The position numbers and the translations under genes are program-made. This document shows positions 6,600 to 11,486 of a stretch of DNA of 11,486 nucleotides, piece by piece. The number at the start of each line of letters is the position of its first letter. The stretch's first letter is position 1. Below the pieces are notes generated by a model. That model worked only from the letters and a program-made list of their open reading frames with translations, searched no databases and was not told the origin of the DNA. Origin of the DNA: Candidatus Eiseniibacteriota bacterium (lineage in GTDB: Bacteria; Eisenbacteria; RBG-16-71-46); contig JAIOPA010000049.1 in the NCBI GenBank assembly GCA_021414165.1, positions 1 to 11,486 on the forward strand. The letters run 5' to 3'.

Positions 6600-7442
6600 A
6601 TGCTGCCGGACTCCACGTCGTTGGGTGTCGTCTCGCTGCGCGTGTCGGATGTCGCTCGCACGGTGCTCTGGTATCAGCAGGTGGTGGGCGTCACGGTGCT
6701 GGCGGCGGCCGAGGGCCGCGCCACGCTCGGCACCGCGGCCGGCCGCGTGCTCCTGGAACTGCGCGAGGTCCCGGGGGCCCATGCCATGCCGCAACAAGGC
6801 CGGCTGGGGCTCTATCATCACGCGCTGCTGTTGCCCTCGCGGGCCGATCTGGGCGCGTTCCTCAAGCACCTCGAATCCATCGGGGAGCCGTTCGGCGCCT
6901 CGGATCACCGCTTCAGCGAGGCCATCTATCTGGTGGATCCCGACGGCATCACGCTCGAGGTCTATGCCGATCGTCCGCGCGAGGAGTGGGTGTGGATCGA
7001 TGGCCGCGTCGATGGCGCCACCGAACCGCTCGATGCACGCGCGGTGCGCGCGGCCGCCGGCGGCACCTGGCAGGGCCTGCCCGCGGGCACCGTCGTGGGG
7101 CATCTGCACTTCTTCACCGGCGACCTGAGCGCGGCCGAGCACTTCTATGTGCAGGGGCTGGGCTTCGGAGTGGCCACCGATCGCTTCCCGGGCGCGTTGT
7201 TCGTCTCGGCGGGCCGCTATCACCATCATGTGGGCCTCAATGTCTGGGCTGCGCGTCAGCCCGTGGCCGGACCGCAGGATGCCGGCCTCGACCGGTGGGA
7301 ACTCGTCGTCGAGGCCGCACGCGAGCGCGATGCCGTACGCGATCGGCTGCAGGCGCTCGGTATCGCGGTGACGTCCGATACGGCCGGGCACGAGGCCGTG
7401 GACCCCTGGGGATTGCGCGTGCGCGTCCTCGCGAGGAGCTAG
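6600..7442 (+). CDS. VOC-family protein with two VOC modules (CatE-like)
   Basis: The 280-residue product belongs to the vicinal oxygen chelate superfamily (glyoxalases, extradiol dioxygenases, bleomycin-resistance proteins). Its architecture resembles CatE-type ring-cleaving dioxygenases. The first half has SLGVVSLRVSDVARTVLWYQ (7-26), LYHHALLLPSRADL (71-84) and AIYLVDPDGITLEVYADRP (108-126). The second half has VVGHLHFFTGDLSAAEHFY (165-183), YHHHVGLNVW (207-216) and AVDPWGLRVRVLA (266-278). Candidate metal ligands are His73/74, Glu120, His168/170 and His208-210. The Glu120 position of the first half corresponds to Arg275 in the second. It begins two bases after apt with GAGGTGG ten bases upstream. 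The substrate cannot be assigned, and a catechol-type dioxygenase is only one possibility. Confidence 0.87.
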   Translation: MLPDSTSLGVVSLRVSDVARTVLWYQQVVGVTVLAAAEGRATLGTAAGRVLLELREVPGAHAMPQQGRLGLYHHALLLPSRADLGAFLKHLESIGEPFGASDHRFSEAIYLVDPDGITLEVYADRPREEWVWIDGRVDGATEPLDARAVRAAAGGTWQGLPAGTVVGHLHFFTGDLSAAEHFYVQGLGFGVATDRFPGALFVSAGRYHHHVGLNVWAARQPVAGPQDAGLDRWELVVEAARERDAVRDRLQALGIAVTSDTAGHEAVDPWGLRVRVLARS

Positions 7443-7448
7443 TCGACC

Positions 7449-10400
7449 ATGTCCACCCCTCGAGCTGTCGCGTCCTCCCATGCCCGTCGTGATCGTGGGG
7501 GCATGCCGTGGTGGGCTGCCGCCTGCTTCTTGTTGTCCGGCGCGGCGGGACTGATCCACGAGATCGCCTGGAGCAAGCAGTTGGGCTACCTGCTCGGTAG
7601 TTCGCTGCAGTCGGTGGCCACCGTGACGGCCGCGTTCCTTGCGGGACTTGCACTGGGTGCGCGCTTCCTCGGTGCACGGCTCGCTCGCCGCAGCGATCCT
7701 GCGCGCGTCTATGCCGCGCTCGAGGTGGGCGTGGCCGTGCTCGGGTTGGCCATGCTGCCCGTGTTGCGTTCGCTCGATGGCCCGGTGGGCCTGCTGTATC
7801 GCGGGCTCGGGGGCGAGGGCACGCCGTTCGCCCTGGCGCGCGTGGTGTTGTTGTTCGTGTTGCTCGTGCCGCCTGCCGCACTCATGGGCGCCACATTGCC
7901 GGTGCTCGTGGCGCGCTGCGAACGCGGTGCGTTGGGCGCAGGCCTCGCGTGGTTGTACGCCATCAATACCATCGGCGCGGTGCTGGGCTCGTTGCTCGCC
8001 GGGTTCGTGTTGCTGCCGGGTATCGGGTTGTTCGCGAGCGTGGCGGTGGCGGCCGGGCTCAACCTGTTGGCGGCCGTGGTCGCATTCGTGCAGAAGCCAG
8101 CACCGGCCGCGGCGCGCACCCCGGTGGCGGCCGAGGTGCCCCGGCTCGTGCTCCTGTCACCGAGCGCCCGGCGCGTCGTGGGTCTCATGTTCGCGTTGAG
8201 CGGCTTCGCGGCGCTCGCGCTGCAGCTCGCGTGGGTGCGGCTCTACTCGCTCATCCTGGGCTCCTCGGTCTATTCGTTCGCGGGCGTGCTCGGCGTGTAT
8301 CTGGCCGGCATCGCGCTCGGTAGCGCGCTCGTGGGCCCGTGGCTCGCGCGCATGGCGTCGCCCGGTGGCTTTGCACTCTTGCAGTCCGCGCTCGCGGCCA
8401 GTGTGCTCGTGGGGCTGCGCGCCGATCATGACCTGCCGCGCGCCATGCTCGAGCTGGGTGAGCGTATGGGCACGTCGTGGGGTGGGCTGGTGTTCGCACA
8501 GCTCGGCCTCGTGCTTCCGGTCGTGTTCGTGCCGTGCGTGCTCTTGGGCGCGTTGTTCCCGGTCACCACGCGGCTACTGCAGACGGGAGGGGGCGCCGAG
8601 GCCACCGGCCATGCTTATGCACTCAACACGCTCGGCACCATCGCGGGTTCGTTGGTCACGGGCTTCGTGTTGTTGCCGTGGCTCGGTGTGCACGGCGTGG
8701 TGAACCTGGCCGCATGCATCGCAGGCGCGATCGCGGTGCTGGCGTTGGCGCTCCCGGGTATGGGATTCCCGACGGCGCGCACCTCGGCGCTCGTGAGCGC
8801 GTTCGTCGCGTTGGCGCTCCTGGCCAGCGCCACGCTTCCGAAGTGGGACCCGGTGCTCATGTCGCTCGGCACCTACCGGCCGTTCAGCGCGCAGAACCTC
8901 ATGACGTCGTTCCGCTCGGCGGGCGGCGTGGGCGATCCCACGCGTGCGGTGTCTTCGGCGCAGAAGGTGTTGTTCTATCGCGAAGGCATCAATGCGTCGG
9001 TGCTGGTCGCCAGCGACCTCGAGGATCGCCGCCGTTGGATGCGCGTGGGTGGCAAGATCGATGCGGGCACGGGCGACATGCTCACGCAGGTGCTGGTGGG
9101 GTTGCTCCCGGCCTGTATGGCGGATACCGGTGCCCGCACGCTCATCGTGGGGCACGGCTCCGGGGCCACGGCCGCGGCCGCACTCGCGGCGGGCGTCGGG
9201 AGTACCGATATCGTGGAGCTGGAACCCGCGGTGATCGCGGCCTCGCGGTTCTTCCATGAAGGCCGTCCGGACCCGCTCGATGATCCGCGCGTCACGCTGC
9301 ATCTGGAGGACGCGCGCACGCAGCTCGCGCATGGTGCGGGGCAGTACGACCTCATCATCTCGGAGCCCACGAATCCCTGGATCGCGGGCGTGAACGCGCT
9401 GTTCACGACCGACTTCTATCGCCGCGTGCGGACCCGGCTCGCGCCAGACGGGGTGTTCTGCCAGTGGATCCAGATCTATGAGTTGTCCCCCGAGAGCTGG
9501 TTCAGCCTGTTGTCATCGTACGTCGAGGTGTTCCCGGACGCGCAGTTGTTCTGTCTCTGGCGTTCGAGCGACGTCATCCTGATCTCGGCCCCCAAGGGCC
9601 GCACGTTGGCTTACGACCGGATCACGGCCGCGAGCGTCGAGCCCGCACTTCGCGAAGCCCGGCTCGCCGATGCGATCGACATCGCCGCGTTCGCTGCAGG
9701 GCCGGCGGCCGCCGCGCGCGCGCATGCCGCGTCCGCCACGCTCAACACCGATGACCATCCGTTCGTGGAGTACCGCGCGCCGCGCGACCTCGTCGAGGTG
9801 GGGCGCGCCAAGGCGAGCCCGCATCCCGATGTGGTGGCGAGCCTCACGCGCACGCTGGCGCTGCCCGCAGGGAGTCCGCTCGCCGATTGGCCGCGCGAGC
9901 GCGTGCTCGCCGTGCGGGCCCGCGCCATGCTCGCGGACCGCGGCGACATCGACCCTGCGCCGGTCGTGGCGGAACTGCGGTCGCTGGGCATGGCCGCGCT
10001 CGCGGACTCGGTGCGCGCCGAGCATGTGACGCGTGTGCGTTCGGCGTACGGGCAACAGTTGAGCGCCCAGCTGCGCGAGGCTTCGGCACGAGGCGATGCG
10101 CAGGCCGCACGCACCGCGCTGGAACAACTGGCCACGATCGACGCCGCCACGCCCGAGATGTGGGGCGCCCTCGCCGCGGCCCGGCTCGATGCCGGCGATC
10201 GCGACGGCGCCGCAGCTGCGGCCGCGCGAGCGTTGCGTGGGCTCGCGGGTGCCGCTCGCGCACCGGTCCTGCTCGTGGCCGGTACGGTGGCGTGGAATCA
10301 GGGTCGTCATGCCGAAGCGCTGGTGCATGCCGCGGCCTTCGAGGCGCTCGTGCCGCAGGATGCGCGCGGCTACGACCTCGAGGCGCGCGTGCGGCTGGCG

Positions 10401-10514
10401 CAGGGCGATCGCGCGGGCGCGCTTCGCGCCGTCGAGCGCGGGCTCGTGCAGGCGCCTGCCGATGCGTCGCTCCTCACGGCGCGCCGCGCGCTCACTGCGG
10501 CGCCCGCTCGTTGA
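7449..10514 (+). CDS. Fused MFS-like membrane / spermidine-synthase-like protein with TPR-type C-terminus
   Basis: The 1021-residue protein has three parts. Residues about 20-465 are hydrophobic with roughly a dozen predicted membrane helices. Residues about 500-715 form a spermidine-synthase-like Rossmann methyltransferase fold, with LIVGHGSGATAAA (565-577), the acidic nucleotide-loop residues of VELEPAVIAAS (589-599), DART (621-624) and ISEPTNPWIAGVNALFTTDFY (637-657). Residues about 860-1021 are alanine-rich helical repeats resembling TPRs. Start ATG 7449 has AGGAG (7434-7438) ten bases upstream, overlapping the VOC stop. Such fusions are widespread in GC-rich bacteria, usually annotated fused MFS/spermidine synthase, with no established reaction. 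The acidic aminopropyltransferase motif DSSDP is replaced by SEPTNP, so polyamine synthesis is doubtful. The two membrane halves repeat each other. The domain call is firm; function is unknown. Confidence 0.88.
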   Translation: MSTPRAVASSHARRDRGGMPWWAAACFLLSGAAGLIHEIAWSKQLGYLLGSSLQSVATVTAAFLAGLALGARFLGARLARRSDPARVYAALEVGVAVLGLAMLPVLRSLDGPVGLLYRGLGGEGTPFALARVVLLFVLLVPPAALMGATLPVLVARCERGALGAGLAWLYAINTIGAVLGSLLAGFVLLPGIGLFASVAVAAGLNLLAAVVAFVQKPAPAAARTPVAAEVPRLVLLSPSARRVVGLMFALSGFAALALQLAWVRLYSLILGSSVYSFAGVLGVYLAGIALGSALVGPWLARMASPGGFALLQSALAASVLVGLRADHDLPRAMLELGERMGTSWGGLVFAQLGLVLPVVFVPCVLLGALFPVTTRLLQTGGGAEATGHAYALNTLGTIAGSLVTGFVLLPWLGVHGVVNLAACIAGAIAVLALALPGMGFPTARTSALVSAFVALALLASATLPKWDPVLMSLGTYRPFSAQNLMTSFRSAGGVGDPTRAVSSAQKVLFYREGINASVLVASDLEDRRRWMRVGGKIDAGTGDMLTQVLVGLLPACMADTGARTLIVGHGSGATAAAALAAGVGSTDIVELEPAVIAASRFFHEGRPDPLDDPRVTLHLEDARTQLAHGAGQYDLIISEPTNPWIAGVNALFTTDFYRRVRTRLAPDGVFCQWIQIYELSPESWFSLLSSYVEVFPDAQLFCLWRSSDVILISAPKGRTLAYDRITAASVEPALREARLADAIDIAAFAAGPAAAARAHAASATLNTDDHPFVEYRAPRDLVEVGRAKASPHPDVVASLTRTLALPAGSPLADWPRERVLAVRARAMLADRGDIDPAPVVAELRSLGMAALADSVRAEHVTRVRSAYGQQLSAQLREASARGDAQAARTALEQLATIDAATPEMWGALAAARLDAGDRDGAAAAAARALRGLAGAARAPVLLVAGTVAWNQGRHAEALVHAAAFEALVPQDARGYDLEARVRLAQGDRAGALRAVERGLVQAPADASLLTARRALTAAPAR

Positions 10515-10552
10515 TCGAAGTCCCCGCTTCAACACCTCCGAGGGCCTTGCGT

Positions 10553-11486
10553 ATGCCGACCATGGGTCTGTCTTCGCGTGTCGTTGCACGGGTGCTCGCC
10601 GCCGGCACGGGGCTGTGGTTGTCTGCAGCACTTGCGCACGCTCAGGTCGATGAACGTGCATGGCAGGACCTGCGCTGGCGCTGCATCGGTCCGTTCCGTG
10701 GTGGCCGCACGGTGGCCGCGGTCGGTGTGCCGGGCGAGCGCCATGAGTTCCTGATCGGCGTGAACCATGGCGGTGTGTGGCGCACGACCGATGCCGGCCG
10801 CACCTGGCAGCCCATCTTCGATGACCAGCCGACCGGTTCGATCGGTGCGATCGCGGTCGCGCCCTCGAATGCCGACGTGATCTACGTGGGCTCGGGTGAG
10901 GGGCTGCAGCGGCCCGATCTCTCGGTGGGCGATGGCGTCTATCGCTCCGATGACCGGGGCCGGAGCTGGAAGCACCTGGGGCTCGAGGACGGCCAGCAGA
11001 TCCCCGCCCTTGCGGTGGACCCGCGCGATCCGCAGCGCGTGTTCGCGGCCGTGCTCGGCCACCCCTATGGCGCCAACGACACGCGTGGTGTGTATCGCTC
11101 GCGCGATGGCGGGGCGCACTGGGAGCGCGTGCTGTTCCGCAATCGTGACACCGGGGCCATGGACGTGCTGCTCGCACCCGACGACGCCCGTGCGGTGTAC
11201 GCGGTGCTGTGGTCGGCGCGTCAGTCCCCGTGGGAGGGTGGCGGCGGCTCGTTCGTGCGCCCCGAGGACAATGGCCTCTGGAAGTCGAACGATGGCGGTG
11301 ACACGTGGCGCGCGCTCACCGCGGGCCTGCCTTCGGCGGCCGATGGGCTCGGGCGCATCGGGATCGCGGTCGCTCCCAGCCGGCCCGCGCGGCTCTATGC
11401 GGTGGTCGGCGCGCGCAAGGGCGGTGGGCTCTATCGCTCCGACGACGCGGGCGAGCACTGGCAGCTCATGAATCAGGACCCGCGCC
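10553..11486 (+). CDS. Secreted VPS10/sortilin-like Asp-box propeller protein, 5' part
   Basis: The frame runs off the window after 311 codons. The first 30 residues form a Sec signal peptide: basic RVVAR, a hydrophobic core and an AHA cleavage site before QVDE, so the protein is exported. IGPFRGGRTVAAVGVPG (45-61) follows, then five Asp-box (BNR-like) repeats of the S-x-D-x-G-x-x-W type: TTDAGRTW (78-85), SDDRGRSW (132-139), SRDGGAHW (183-190), SNDGGDTW (245-252) and SDDAGEHW (296-303). These mark a beta-propeller like VPS10/sortilin domains; such proteins are often annotated as glycosyl hydrolases on fold alone and are abundant in Gemmatimonadota and Bacteroidota. GAGGG (10540-10544) lies eight bases before ATG 10553, favouring it over ATG 10562. 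The gene is 38 bases after the membrane/SpeE-like gene. No enzymatic function can be assigned. Confidence 0.9.
   Translation, partial: MPTMGLSSRVVARVLAAGTGLWLSAALAHAQVDERAWQDLRWRCIGPFRGGRTVAAVGVPGERHEFLIGVNHGGVWRTTDAGRTWQPIFDDQPTGSIGAIAVAPSNADVIYVGSGEGLQRPDLSVGDGVYRSDDRGRSWKHLGLEDGQQIPALAVDPRDPQRVFAAVLGHPYGANDTRGVYRSRDGGAHWERVLFRNRDTGAMDVLLAPDDARAVYAVLWSARQSPWEGGGGSFVRPEDNGLWKSNDGGDTWRALTAGLPSAADGLGRIGIAVAPSRPARLYAVVGARKGGGLYRSDDAGEHWQLMNQDPR

Noticed and set aside
10209..10222. Perfect 14-bp palindrome GCCGCAGCTGCGGC
   Set aside because: It lies within a poly-alanine coding stretch of the fusion protein, where GC-rich alanine codons readily create palindromes.
9513..11177. 554-codon minus-strand open frame, and similar ones at 806-2173 and 8574-9332
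   Set aside because: Arg/Pro/His-rich compositional shadows of identified + strand genes; they cross gene boundaries and show no domain motif.

Overview
This is a GC-rich (about two-thirds G+C by eye), gene-dense bacterial window in which every recognised gene lies on the + strand. No intergenic gap exceeds about 110 bases, apart from the two tRNA genes and their short control regions. The gene set and base composition fit a Gemmatimonadota-like bacterium: a short RpoD-type sigma factor, a very long fused MFS/spermidine-synthase-like protein, and a secreted VPS10/sortilin-like Asp-box protein. This assignment is inference, because the window has no rRNA or marker gene that would settle it. 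I see no mobile element, CRISPR array, prophage, toxin-antitoxin pair or recognisable defence system.

Layout. (1) 1-2287: the 3' part of der (ribosome-assembly GTPase), then plsY and gpsA, tightly packed; gpsA overlaps plsY by 4 bases. GpsA makes sn-glycerol-3-phosphate and PlsY acylates it, so these two are consecutive steps of phospholipid synthesis. (2) 2350-2751: a small MerR-type regulator with its own strong Shine-Dalgarno sequence, preceded by a perfect 7-bp inverted repeat. (3) 2848-4610: two paralogous proline tRNA genes, anticodons GGG and CGG, each with a plausible promoter. They bracket a one-base-overlapping pair, a GT2 glycosyltransferase and surE. A strong intrinsic terminator follows the second tRNA. 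(4) 4711-11486: a six-gene same-strand run with gaps of 2-38 bases: acylphosphatase, sigma-70 factor, apt (TTG start), VOC-fold protein, 1021-residue membrane/SpeE-like/TPR fusion, and the 5' part of a secreted Asp-box protein that runs off the window.

Most of this is ordinary core metabolism. The points most worth a second look are: the sigma factor, which keeps its -35-reading residues but has Leu at two normally conserved -10-reading positions (Trp433 and Thr440 in E. coli RpoD numbering); the fused MFS/SpeE-like protein, which lacks the usual aminopropyltransferase acidic motif and has an internally duplicated membrane half; the direct-repeat tRNA-Pro bracket around glycosyltransferase-surE; and small inverted repeats at the merR and tRNA promoters. 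I did not find strong evidence for a wholly new biological system.
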